A program made the position numbers and the translations under genes. A stretch of 64,000 bases of DNA from Branchiostoma floridae (taxonomy: Eukaryota > Chordata > Leptocardii > Amphioxiformes > Branchiostomatidae). The notes beneath the pieces were generated by a model. That model was given only the letters and a program-made list of their open reading frames with translations. It was not told where the DNA came from and searched no databases. The stretch's first letter is position 1, and every line of letters begins with the position of its first letter. Positions 22,701-33,360 of this stretch are shown in pieces. The DNA lies in assembly GCF_000003815.2 (NCBI RefSeq), contig NC_049988.1:15265016-15329015 (forward strand), written 5' to 3'.

Positions 22701-25333
22701 CTCAGGGGGCCTGTTGTAGAGTTTCCTTGGGGGCATGTTGGCCCTAGAGCCAAGGAGTTGGCCCGTGCAGGCCCTGGAAACAGCCTGGCATCTAGGCTTA
22801 AAGACTTCTACTCAATAGCATGCAAGCAACATGATTTGTGAGAAAAGTTCATTTTTTGTAATCTATTTATACATACCAGTCCTTCGTCCATTGTTGACTC
22901 ATCATCTGATACTGGCCTCTTCCTGCCACGGGTCTATAATAAACCAACATCACAAACACTTTTCATATACATGTACCATCATAGACACTGTAGATGCTAT
23001 TCTAGACCATTTACATACGTAAGTTTTTATGTAGAATATTATCATTGATTGTTAATCTAACCATGTCAAATTCCATTTGTATCGTCCTTGTCTCTGTCAG
23101 CAGTGCTAGCCCTTTGTAATAACCACAGGCTAGTTGGGCAGCCCTGATGGTGCATGCTGAACAGCAAAACCATCCAAACTTAGAAAAAAAGCACATTTCA
23201 GATGTCCATATCTTCTCAATTAATATGCCACATGCATATGTAAAGCACTGGTATTATTGACATGAAATTCAATGATTATCATGCTGCTTAGGGGGACACA
23301 ACTCTCATAATGCTTTGATCACACAAAAAGTTCTTCAGTTACGTAGCTATTATCATTCTCTGATGAAAGATAGTGAATGCTATCTGAAACATCTGACTCT
23401 TTAAACTATGTATTCAATCGCTTGATTTCTTTCTTTAGCACATTTATATACAAAAAAACTTACCCTTCCTTTGGTTGATTTCCTCCATTCTTCATACTTG
23501 TGAATTTTTCTGAGAAGAGAGAAAACATTACCACAAAACGTAATTAAATGGCTAAATACCGTAAATGCAGAAATGTTCGCAGGGTTTCATGTTTGCAGTT
23601 TTCATGCAACAACACAAACTCAAAACCTCCACGAACACTCCATTTTCCCACTACTGTGAAATCAAATCCCTGTGAATTTAAATGTAATTACAATAATTGA
23701 CAAATCTAATATAACAGTCTATTTGCACATAGAACTGGAGGATTATCATACTAAGATTGTTCTGGAATCATTGCTATTTTTTCTTCTATACTTTATAGGT
23801 TGTAACACTCAATGAAGCTAATAACAATCCACATGCACCTACATCATAGGACATTAATGTATAAACCCAGTACATGGACCAGTGCAGGTTAGGTGCAGGT
23901 AGACACCAGAAATACTGACCTGCACAGCTCCAATTTTACCTGCACTAACCTGCATATGCAGGTGGTATCTCGAGCCCTGATTATACAGGGGATACTTACT
24001 CAGCTATGGATTCCGCTATGCCAGTTTTGACCACCTCCAGGGAAGGGTCAGGTCGACCCCCAACGCCAAGCTCACACTTCATGTTGTGGTACTTCTCGTG
24101 GACGTCTTGGAGTTGCTATAACAACAGAAAACAAACAAACAAACAAATATCAGGTTTCATAACATTTCTCGATTGAGCAGTTGGCAATGTTGTGCAATGT
24201 CATTTTTATTTGGCACAAAAGCAATGTAAAAAGGACACATTTAAAATTTGAAAACAAGATGAAGGTTTATATAACACAGCATTTTCATCTCTTTATTTCA
24301 TTTCTTTAGCCTGGGAGGTAATGATGTCAACAGCATTATCATTGTTTATGAATAGTCCTGTCAAAAAGGATAATTCAAATTGTAAGAAATTGATAACAGA
24401 AATCACACCGAAAGAAAAATCTGGACCTGAATATTGCTTAGATGACAGTCAGACTCCTTCAATGTTGCAAGAAGTCTAGCAGCGCCCCCTTTTGATCACT
24501 TTGCAAAATGCATGCACAACAGGCTATCTAAATGGTTTGGACCACTGGTAGTGTCTTCTTCTATTCTTACTGTTTCTTTACATACTCCTGACATGTACCC
24601 ACCTTAAGTTCTTTACATACTCCTGACATGTACCCACCTTAAGTATAGAGAGCAACATAGATCTAATGGAAATCTAAATAAATAAACAAACAAACAAACA
24701 AACAATGTATTCCATATCACCTAAGGTCCCATTCCAACAATGGGTAGAAGTGACCATAGGCTGAAATGTAATCTGACCCATAGGAGGGATAAATCTAAAT
24801 CTAACTAAAAATGACCATAGGCTGAAATGTAATCTGACCCATAGGAGGGATAAATCTAAATCTAACTAAAAATGACTTCATCCTCACCTCGAGTGAGTCC
24901 CCTAACACTTGTGGCAGGACACTCTGCTGTTCTTTTAACTGGTCATTCTCTCTGTCATCTGTCTCATCAGGCAGCTTCTCCTTGGTCCCGAAAATCAGCT
25001 GAAAATACACAAAGTCCAAGGAAATATGCAAATCAGCAACTAAACTGTGCTATCACAGCTCCAATGTTAGTCAGCTAGTAATGAGCAACTACATGTACAT
25101 GTAACTGCATAATAGCATTTGAGCATTAATATGTAAGTTGTAACATAGCTTTTAGAATTTTTGATGGCTCAACATCAACAATAGACTGTATACAACAACA
25201 GCACCTTTCTGTAGGTAGCCAAAGACATAAATAGATGTACATTCAACAATTAGGTGCACAAAAGTGCATATTCAGTATTTTGAGCCTCTATAAGTACTAT
25301 GTGAATGCTTCAACTTGTTAAAATCAAGTATGA

Positions 25334-25364
<31 letters not shown>

Positions 25365-26836
25365 TTAGTTCCCAATACAGTTTTTAAACTAAATCAAGTA
25401 CAAATAGGTGTGTGGCAGATTGTGTGAGTTTGAACAAGAAGACCACCTGAGTCGGTGTGGCCGTGAACAGGAAGGCCTTGTCCATCCTTAAGGTGCGGAA
25501 GATGAAATCCACATCAAGATGCTGCTGCTCCGTCACTTCTTGGTGAAACACGAGAAGCTCACACCACGTCTTAAGGGTCATACGGATCTGTGTGGCAAGG
25601 GAAATACAGATAGATGGACATTAGATAAAGGTACCCATCATACTACAGTACTGTGCAGTGCAGTGATGCCCCCTATCAGTCTGGTTCAGTACTGCAGGCA
25701 CATGACATGCAATTGATATGTCCATAATGTTCCAACTTTCAAGACTCTCATCTCATCTCAGCAAGAGAGTAAGGCCAGTCAATGGCCAAAGCACTTATGC
25801 AGGTAGGCAGGCATCTCATCCCATCCATCTATCCCTTTGTCTAACTATTTGACCATTGAGACACCACAGAAGATCTGGCAACTAGTTTTCTGCTTTCTTT
25901 CTTAGTGTCTCACTTTGTGTCATGCCTGTTAATTCTCTGATATTATCATCCCACTATCTTGAGGAAAAACCCACCTTGACTTTAGGTTTGTTGAGTTGTG
26001 TGTAGTAGAGTCCGTACAGCAGGTACAGGGCACCGACTCGGACCTGGAAACTGTAGGGAGGCAGCAGGAAGTTCTGCACGATCTGGAAGGCACCCTCAAT
26101 AAACTGGGATGGACAGAAAAGTACAAGTTAAAAGATGTATATAAATATGTTCATGCAAAAATGGTACAAAATATCTTCATACAAATTCAAACTGATTTTC
26201 AAAAGCAAATTCTGACTTACACAAAACACGAGACTTATCAAGGAATAAACAGTCCACTACCCTGACTACTAGATATGTGGCAAATAGTTACCTCTCTCTG
26301 TTCCCTGGCTTCTTTTCTTCCACTGTATTTGGAAATAAAAATGTTTTTAGAAATGTTTCATCTAAAATTTGAGTACATGTAGTTTGACCATACATTACTT
26401 TTTAGCAGCTCCTTCTTCTTGATGCAATACAATGTACAGTATTTAACTTTCTCCCTGCTGCCTAACCCCATTCAATACAAATGAGGTGCCAAATGTCTAT
26501 CTTAGCAGGATGAAGGTTAAAGCAAGCAATATACTAAAATATGTACAAGAAAATGTGTTCTTCTCAATCACTATGAATATCAATTGTGTGTAACTGTTTA
26601 CTCCTTAAGTTTGAAACATGAATGTTATGCCTTGCAAGGCACTTTTCGCTTAGTACTCTGCAGAATAGATACAAATCCTGACTGTGATAGACAGAAGGAG
26701 AGACTCACTAGTGGATGAGTGAGAAGTTGGTTTGTCTCCACAGTGCTGAGAACTGCTCATATCTGACACTGTTGGTTTCTGTGAAGAGCTGTAGCAACCT
26801 CTCACAGTCTGTCCTCAAACCTACAGCTCCTGACAT
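19796..26836 (-). CDS. SNAPC1: snRNA-activating protein complex subunit 1 (SNAP43), 11 exons
   Basis: Subunit of SNAPc, which binds the proximal sequence element of snRNA gene promoters and recruits Pol II or Pol III. Exons in transcript order: 26836-26709, 26322-26292, 26103-25975, 25587-25447, 24998-24888, 24115-24000, 23509-23464, 22933-22877, 22457-22389, 21169-21010, 20148-19796. All junctions are GT/AG and all phases close, giving 446 residues (human about 368). The N-terminus MSGAVGLRTDCERLLQLFTE matches the family start. Residues 54-143 carry the conserved core, including PPYSFQVRVGALYLLYGLY, then LDVDFIFRTLRMDKAFLFTA. Residues 144-220 are charged and helical. The C-terminal 200 residues are Lys/Ser-rich with acidic patches (TSDDEEW), longer than in vertebrates and poorly conserved, as expected for this tail. 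The ATG at 21169 is internal, being preceded by an acceptor. A decayed copy of exon 1 lies just upstream of the gene. Confidence 0.93.
20225..20486 (-). mobile_element. tRNA-derived SINE in SNAPC1 intron 10
   Basis: Read on the minus strand, a tRNA-like head begins near 20486. It has an A-box-like TGGTTGAGTTGGTAG (20462-20476) and a B-box-like GAGTTTGATCC (20423-20433). A non-tRNA body of about 200 bp follows. The head and body differ from the SINE at 21335-21789, so this is a second family. The 3' limit is approximate. Confidence 0.6.
21173..22032. repeat. ~75-bp direct repeats in SNAPC1 intron 9
   Basis: A segment at 21173-21247 (GAAAGATTTAGT(T/A)TCTGTTTCAGTT ... GAAAATGATCTGTACAAG) recurs at 21956-22030 in the same intron. 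The copies flank the SINE, so the intron was partly duplicated. Divergence is modest. Confidence 0.6.
21335..21789 (-). mobile_element. tRNA-derived SINE, 455 bp, with ACAA tail and TSD
   Basis: On the minus strand it starts TGGGGCCGTGTGGCGCAGTG (A box TGGCGCAGTGG) and has a B box GGTTCTAATCC. It ends in a run of AAAC units (21341-21360). Target duplications CCAAA lie at 21330-21334 and 21790-21794. The insertion split an older repeat (CTGACCGTTTCCAAA | TATCCAGTTGCTTGAGTAAC) whose unsplit version is at 33318-33358. Fragments of the same SINE body occur at 35545-35613 and 53853-53925, and probably 54805-54920. Confidence 0.85.
23742..23979 (-). mobile_element. CAGGGCTCGAAATAC MITE, reverse, truncated
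   Basis: This is a reverse-oriented copy of the 18908-19249 family in SNAPC1 intron 6. The CAGGG end (read at 23979) with the CACCTGCATATGCAGG subterminal repeat is intact. The opposite end is missing beyond the TTAGTATGAT segment. Confidence 0.75.
24574..24642. repeat. Tandem duplication, ~35-bp unit x2
   Basis: TCTTTACATACTCCTGACAT...CCACCTTAAG is repeated twice head to tail in SNAPC1 intron 5. Confidence 0.85.
24749..24872. repeat. Perfect tandem duplication, ~61-bp unit x2
   Basis: The unit ATGACCATAGGCTGAAATGT...TAACTAAAA occurs twice without visible differences, directly before exon 5 of SNAPC1 in genome order. Near-identity implies a recent event or local collapse/expansion in the assembly. 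Confidence 0.85.
25333..25364. repeat. (ATGT)n microsatellite
   Basis: About eight tandem ATGT units in SNAPC1 intron 4. Confidence 0.9.
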
Positions 26837-26919
26837 CGTGACGGACAATCCTATGGCTGAATAAAACCACTATTACTGCATCAAACAACAAAAAACAACT
26901 TTGCAGTCACACCCACAAA

Positions 26920-27002
26920 AACTGTTCATATCTGACACTGTTGGTTTCTGAGCTGTGATGAGTTGGAGTAGTCTCTCACAGTCTGTCCTCAAACCCACAG
27001 CA
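26920..27002 (-). pseudogene. Decayed duplicate of SNAPC1 exon 1
   Basis: This piece matches SNAPC1 exon 1 (26745-26826) closely. CATATCTGACACTGTTGGTT and CTCACAGTCTGTCCTCAAAC are shared exactly. Its reading frame (VGLRTDCERLLQL) breaks at an indel after about 13 residues, and it has no start codon. It lies just 5' of the functional exon, so it is a tandem partial duplication in the promoter-proximal region. Confidence 0.75.
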
Positions 27003-29539
27003 TAACAATACGTTATGTCATTTCTAGATCATCTTTGAACCTTAGTCAGATCATAATGATTAAGAAATTTTCTGCACAAATTTTGTAATTGTAGATCAAC
27101 AACTTTAGACTTCAAGAAGTGGTCCAAGCTTTGTCTCACAGCCCTGAAACATTTAGTCAAGCTGCCTCTAATTTCCGAAGCTGTTGTAGACGTTACATCC
27201 CCCTCATTTTCACAAAACGCAACTTGCTTTTCATCCTGTAAACTTTTTCAACATACCCTCCGGCCCTCCCCAACACAGTATCAACACATGTAGAAACGTA
27301 TCACAAACGTCGACCAACACTTTCTTACGATCTTTTTAGTGAGCAAAAACGCGATTGAAGTGAACAAGGAGAAAAAAGCTACACCGACTCACTCTTAACG
27401 TTGTATGAACACGTAAAAATCACAACATTTACCGACAGAAATTATTTGTCAGACGATAAAAACAAACCGTACTTTACCTCCTTGCACGCTATTTCCCCGC
27501 GAAGTTTTGAGGTGTCTGTTGCGTTCAATTATCAATGCCTAACCATGTCTTTGCTACAAACCAGACCATACTACATATACGTATCAAATTAGTAAAATAA
27601 TCTATCATTTCTACTGTACAAATGTTACTTAGAGTTCTTGGTTTTATTTTTAAGGAGTATTGTTGTTGAATATAAGTCCCAAAATAAAGGCTTTCATTTT
27701 GAACAGCCTCACTTTTATCATTTTTTTTTCAAAATGGCTGCCGGTGGTCAGACGAAAAATAAGTGAGGAGATATTTTTACCATTTTTGCCATTTACATAT
27801 CAACAAGGAGCACATAAGTCACTCGGTAAGTAGATGAAAGTACACTTTTAAATTAGAATGAAGTAGTCAGCTCCGTTATTATATTATGTCTCTAGTTCCT
27901 ACATTTTTGGTCGTATATTGTTGTGCCCCCCTCCCACCATTCCGATTCTGACAGTAAATTATGGGGTGCGTATGGGAACTGATAAAACTGCATTTAAAAA
28001 CAGTATCTGTAGATGCAATTAGTCAATTTGAAATCCAAGTAGACATTTTAAGAGATTTTTTTTCAGTTCTCGTAGATAATGTAGGGGTATTTGTAATTCA
28101 TTTAAAACCTATGGCCCTATGTCGTTTAACGGGAGGGGTCCAAAGTCCGGTAGGGGTCCAAAGTCCGGTAGGATTTTAAAATCATTTTTGCGGACATATG
28201 CATAAGTGTCTGCACATAATAAGTGCAACTTGTTATGGACTTATCCTTGTTGTAAATAACTGAAAAGTCAGAGTATGTGTCCAAGTTGGTAAGCCCCAAC
28301 AGATAACGATTGAAAAAAGTACACAAGTTTGACGCCTTCCGTGCATGCTGACGAGCGAACATATCGAGAACATGGCCCGGGAAACTATTAAATAATTCAT
28401 CGTCAAATACGAAATGTGAAAAGATACCACCACAGATGAGAAGGCTATCTATAAAACTTCCTAAATAAGCACAACTATGCCGTGTCTTTGCTTTTATAGT
28501 TGGATAATCGGAGCTGAATTATGTCGCATGTTCACGACCCTGTCAACCCCGCCATCTTTGTCAATCACCTATGAAGGAAGCCGAGCGATGCTCAACACGA
28601 TGGAGTTAGTCAACCCGTCAGTAGAGTACCAATCATTCAAGAAAATCGATCCCTACCGACTAAAGAAATCCTGTAGTCATTTCTGCTGTTAAAAACGAGG
28701 TTGAAGCAGGAAATACAGAAGCCGAAAGTGAAAAAGTGTAATCGCAGGCAGACGTAAACAAAGTGCCGCCATTTTTCTTTTTGGCGACAGGTTGATTTCA
28801 CCGTGAGAGGTAATCCTTGTAAGTAAACGTATTCAAATATGCATCGTAATTCAAAATGTTGCATATATTTGTGACAAAAAATAGTATTGCAGGAGCTTAG
28901 TGTTATTTTGCATGCATAGGATGCTTAAAGATATGCAGAGATGGATTGGTTGTTAACTTATCGGAGTTTGGACCCCCTTTTTTGTGTTAGAACGTTCCAC
29001 TGAAACGCAAGTCCAAACCTGCCAAAACTTTCGCGCGCTGTCAAGGTAAAGTTCGGAATGCTGCCGTTAAAGGAAACATATGTCTGCACAGCTTAAATCA
29101 CAGTTATATGGTTGTTAACAAGATCTTAAATTGTTTTTGATGGGTTCTCAGTAAAACGTACGATGACAAAAGCCATGCGCATTCACTTAGAACAGTTACC
29201 GGACATTGGATCCCCCCCGTTACCCTTTGTCCAATTGTCTGATTTACATCAAACATTGTAAGATTCTGTGTGCTATTTTCGTACACAAATTTAACTACCT
29301 AACAACAAGCTTTTGATCATTGAAATGATCAGAATTCGAAACCTATGTCTCCTGACCTGAACAAAAGTGTGATGTCAGCAATGGGTCAAGGTAGTTGGTA
29401 TCGGCCCCCGCCTCAGTTAATGTGACCTACAGACTTCAAATCATTTCAACTTGAGAAGGATCAGAGGATTACCGAAAACTTGTTGCATATTTTGAATGTT
29501 ACAGATAGAAGATCAAGTGACTTCTCAACAAGCCCTACG
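27003..29539. promoter_or_regulatory. Divergent SNAPC1 / SNRNP25 intergenic region
   Basis: About 2.5 kb lies between the divergent start codons. It contains no supported coding sequence. There is a tandem GGTCCAAAGTCCGGTAGG duplication (28138-28170) and a matching inverse GGAGTTTGGACCCC near 28965. A possible 5' leader exon of SNRNP25 could end at GTGAGAG|GTAATCC (about 28810). An acceptor TTACAG at 29497-29502 is consistent with splicing of an upstream leader to SNRNP25. Promoter function is inferred from gene arrangement. I found no clear TATA box. Confidence 0.45.
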
Positions 29540-30674
29540 ATGGACTACCATAGCAACCTCTCACACGAGGGGCCCTCAGAATCAGATCCTGCTGAACAGA
29601 ATGCAGACTTTCCCCACACCTACATAGAAGACACCAACATTCCCTCAAGCTCACAACACAACACTGAAGAATATGAGTTCTCGAATCAAGTCAGGCAAGA
29701 AGACGTTATCTTTGAAGACACTTCGTTGTCGCATAACGAGGTGATGGACATCGTACGCGAGGGGGTTGCGGAACTCGTGAAGGACTCCCTGTTGTCTGAC
29801 CTCCCAGCGGGGGTCACGCTAGACGAGGTGAAGTCGCAGATCGCGCTGGAGTACGGCCAGGCGATGAAGGTTATCGTACGGAAGGAGTGCGGTGGCATCA
29901 TGCCTATTGTGGTTCCACAGGATGCTACAGTGGTGGACTTAAAACATGCCATCAGCAGGTATAAACTAACCTCATGTTCCCTAAATAGATGGTTGTAGTA
30001 TTGTAGTTTTAGACCTGAACTTTATCTGTTTGTTTGTTCCAACTTGATCATCGTCAAAAACAAAAACTGTTTTCAGAAGTTCATACAGTACTGTTAATTT
30101 GTGTTTGAAACACAATTTAACAGTACTGTATGAACTTCTACTTTGATAGACCTAGTTGTTTTTCCATACTGTAATGTAAGGTTTGTTGCTTTTACCCCAT
30201 TTGGGGCGATATCTAACTATGCTTCCAAAATAGAAACGGTCTTTTGGCAACACTTCAGAAGTGGAGATACTATGTACTGCATCATTTGCATATATTCAGC
30301 AAAGAAATACTATTATTTGTTATATAGTGGTATGGAGTGACATGCGAGGGCAGCATTCTCAAAATCTAAGGACATTACTTACAGAACTGACAGAGGCTTT
30401 GACTTGACTCGCCATGTTTTGGCTGAGTTCATTTTCACACTAACCAATCATCCAACCATCTGTGCTGTTGTTTACCAGGTATGTGACACTGAAGCAGACT
30501 AGAGAGGGTGGCACCACCAAAATCAGCTGGCGCTACGTCTGGAGAACCTACTGGCTCACTTTCGACGGCGAGAAACTCTCGCAAAACAACAAGAAACTTA
30601 AGGACTACGGCATCAGGAACAGGGCAGAGCTACGCTTTATAAAAAGGCTCAGAAGTAAAGTGGAAGGGGTTTAA
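29540..30674 (+). CDS. SNRNP25: U11/U12 small nuclear ribonucleoprotein 25 kDa protein
   Basis: Component of the U11 part of the U11/U12 di-snRNP, which recognises U12-type introns in the nucleus. Exons 29540-29958 and 30479-30674 join within the codon AG|G (AGCAG|GTATAA ... CCAG|GTATG) to give 204 residues. Family signatures: SLLSDLPAGVTLDEV, SQIALEYGQAM (residues 99-109), then a ubiquitin-like fold (about 109-200) with YVTLKQTREGG, SWRYVWRTYWLTF and LKDYGIRNRAELRFIKRLR at the end. The vertebrate protein is about 130 residues. The extra N-terminal ~70 residues here are acidic and Ser-rich, and probably disordered. The frame is open upstream to the acceptor at 29502, so an alternative start in an upstream exon is possible. 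ATTAAA at 30726 may be the poly(A) signal. Confidence 0.93.
30075..30139. repeat. Near-perfect 65-bp palindrome in SNRNP25 intron
   Basis: The arms read AGAAGTTCATACAGTACTGT...TGTGTTT and its complement, 32 bp each with one mismatch and essentially no loop. It sits in the single intron of the coding region. It may be a minimal MITE remnant or a transcribed hairpin. Confidence 0.75.
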
Positions 30675-31925
30675 AAAGGACTGATGTATATATTGTAGCA
30701 TAAAAGACTGTGCATTTTGTGCAATATTAAATTTTGGTTCATGAGACATCGGAGTTGTAAAGAAGACTGGAGAATTGAAAGATAGTGAAGTAAGTGAACC
30801 AGTTAAGGCCTACATCACATTTCAAAACGGGCGGCTTTGGACACCAAACAACATAAGAGAATAGTCGTGGGTATTATTTCTGTATATTTTTATGTAAACA
30901 TTTCTATTTTTTGTTTAACAAACAGTCTAGCGGGGCCCCAGTTTGGAATTGTGATGTTGACAAATCACTACAAACAGGTATAACTGTATTTGCACTGACT
31001 TTCTTCCTGAACTCTTCCTGGGCATCAAAGGTGGCATTTACATGGTATTCACACTACATAAACAAAAAAAGTAAAAATGGTAGCAATTGAGGAGGATAGC
31101 ATTGTCTTTAATATTTACAAGTTCTTAGGATGCATCTTTGTGATTTTAGTCCTACAACACACAAAAAAAGATGGACATACTGTTGAACACAAAAAACATA
31201 GACAACATTGTTACGCACATTTAGTGTATTAACATTTTAATGGTCATTGAAAAGAATACAGTAATTCTGCTATTAAGGGTACATAAACATAGAACAGCTG
31301 CATCTATTACACAAAACAAGAAGTTGAAACAATAGAATATTTAGTCCTTGTTAACATTCATGTGCTGAAGGTGTGTTATTGCTGAGATCTTAATATACTC
31401 TTCACATTTTATTTACTGTGATAATTACTGTGAAAACATCTATACCCATTTTGTTGGGGCATACAATGTTTTTATTTGGTGCAATAATTATATCACAGAA
31501 TATGTTCTGGTCACAGATGACAACATTGGATAAGGACATTGATAGATAAGTCCTAATACAAGACAACTTAAAACTGGACAGTCTACAATTGTTTTTTTAA
31601 AACATTGCCTTTCCACATTGAAGAACGTTTAAAATAACACTTAAAGTACATAAATGGTTAAGTCTGCAGAACATATACACACATGTTCAACCTTGTCCCT
31701 CCCATAGGTCTATCCTTACAACCATGTATGTATTGGTTACAAAAGAACTCAGGAAGGTAAGGGGCAAAATCAGCTTGTCCTTGTCATAAGCAAAACAAAG
31801 GCTAAAAGCAGATCAGTCTAGATATTTCTGCCATTCTGAACTACTTTGGTTCCATTCAAAAAACATTGTCACAAAGTGGCACCATTATGAATTGCCTGTG
31901 TCTCTATTTCAGAACAGCTTATACT

Positions 31926-32079
31926 CGGGGTTGGACAAGTTTTCTAAAATTCAGTTGTCCTATCGGGCAAGTACATAACAAAATTGCTTGCCCAAACCAG
32001 TTTGGTAGGACATACACTTGCCCGATCAGCACTTTCACTTGCCCGGGACAATAGGGCTAGTGGACTTGGTCCAACCCTG
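31926..32079. mobile_element. GGGTTGGACAAG-ended MITE (154 bp)
   Basis: The left end GGGGTTGGACAAGTTTTCTA and right end GGACTTGGTCCAACCCTG are inverted repeats. Internal CTTGCCC/GGGCAAG units occur in both orientations. No clean target duplication was found. Confidence 0.65.
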
Positions 32080-32331
32080 TCATACTTATCCTATTAAAGC
32101 TTGCCTATATGTCAGAAGTGAAACTTTTCTTGTGTAACTACATTACGAGCAGCCATGCAATGAATCCAACCTATTACTGGGCACCATAAACAACTTCTTA
32201 CCATTCCTGAATTTTAGTGTTTGTGGTATGCAATCTTTTCAACCCTGTATCAGCTTTGTGTGTAGTGTGCATAGAGTGTCCAATTCACAATAGAGAGCTA
32301 CGAGTAGTAAAGCTGTGCAAAATCTTCTGTA

Positions 32332-32544
32332 ACGCCAGTTCACCTTTATCCACGGGGTAACCTATATCCGTTGTTTTTCAAAACGGTATTTAGGCACATC
32401 AAGTTGACAGGTGGTAATTTCAAACTGCAATATCCTGAAAATCATGCAATTTAAAACAAACGTCTGTCAACGTGATATCTCCAAATACCCTGCGTTTAAA
32501 AGTAACGGATATAGGTTACCCAACAGATAAAGGTGGACTAGCGT
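32332..32544. mobile_element. MITE with ~40-bp TIRs (213 bp)
   Basis: The left ACGCCAGTTCACCTTTATC... and the complement of the right ACGCTAGTCCACCTTTATC... continue through GGGTAACCTATATCCGTT. The TIRs match over about 40 bp with six mismatches. The interior is AT-rich. The superfamily is undetermined. Confidence 0.75.
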
Positions 32545-33169
32545 CAACTGTTAGCAGAAAGAAAGTGCTGATGGTACATTGTTGAGTATAATGCTATAGA
32601 ATAAGTCTAGTAACTTGAGTTCAGTGTGACATGTATCTACAGCATATACATGTAAATACAACATGGAGTATCTACAACACTGATATGTATCAGAGGTCAA
32701 AAGTAACCTCCCTGCCACATACAATGGAATCTTCCATACCCAAGATTCACTGTATTCTACTGTCTTGTAGATTGTACACATTTTAATAGAACTTCATAAA
32801 ATCCTATTGAGAAATTCCAGTAGTGAATGAGGACATTGGTAATTTTTTCTTCATCTTTACGTTCTATCAAAATTTAAAGAAGTGGAATTTCCCCCACAAA
32901 AAATCATTTTAGTAGATAGTAATGAAAGTTTCCAAAAATGTTTTGTTCAAAATGGCCCTTGGACTTTTTTTACACTGTGAACTATATAGCACCCTTTCTT
33001 CAAAGTCAGCTTTTGTTAAAGTAAGAACAACAGTTTAAACTCAGAACAACAGTGCTAAACTCCTGATTGCTAACTTTTCACTGAAAATGAGGAAACCAGT
33101 AGATGGAAACTGAAACTAAAAACCATGTTTGAGAAGTCAGATGTAAGTAAAACCTTAATATGACAATGT

Positions 33170-33360
33170 TGAAGAAGGTTAGACATCCAGGTAATAAGAT
33201 ATGCCAAATAGCAATTACTAGAGCAACTGGATATGGTTTTGGATATGAACATTAAATAGAGCACCTACTACTTTTGTCAGAGTCACTGATGAAAGGTAGT
33301 GGATACTACCTGGAACGTCTAACCGTTTCCAAAATTATATCCAGTTGCTTGAGTAACTGC
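33170..33360. repeat. Interspersed repeat, unsplit copy
   Basis: It contains GTTAGACATCCAGGTAA, GATGAAAGGTAGTGGATACT and CCAGTTGCTTGAGTAACTGC. The same modules flank the SINE at 21255-21334 / 21790-21815, and a weaker relative lies near 23350-23400. Its two halves also contain inverse GCAACTGGATAT / ATATCCAGTTGC segments. Confidence 0.55.

Noticed and set aside
24574-24872. CRISPR-like repeats
   Set aside because: Only two copies of each unit, head to tail without spacers, in a eukaryotic intron.
28477-28692. 71-codon open frame between SNAPC1 and SNRNP25
   Set aside because: No splice sites, domain features or composition bias distinguish it from chance, and it lies in the presumed promoter region.
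29959-30478. U12-type intron in SNRNP25 (autoregulation)
   Set aside because: The donor is GTATAAAC, not RTATCCTT, and no TCCTTAAC branch motif was seen near the acceptor. It reads as an ordinary U2-type intron.
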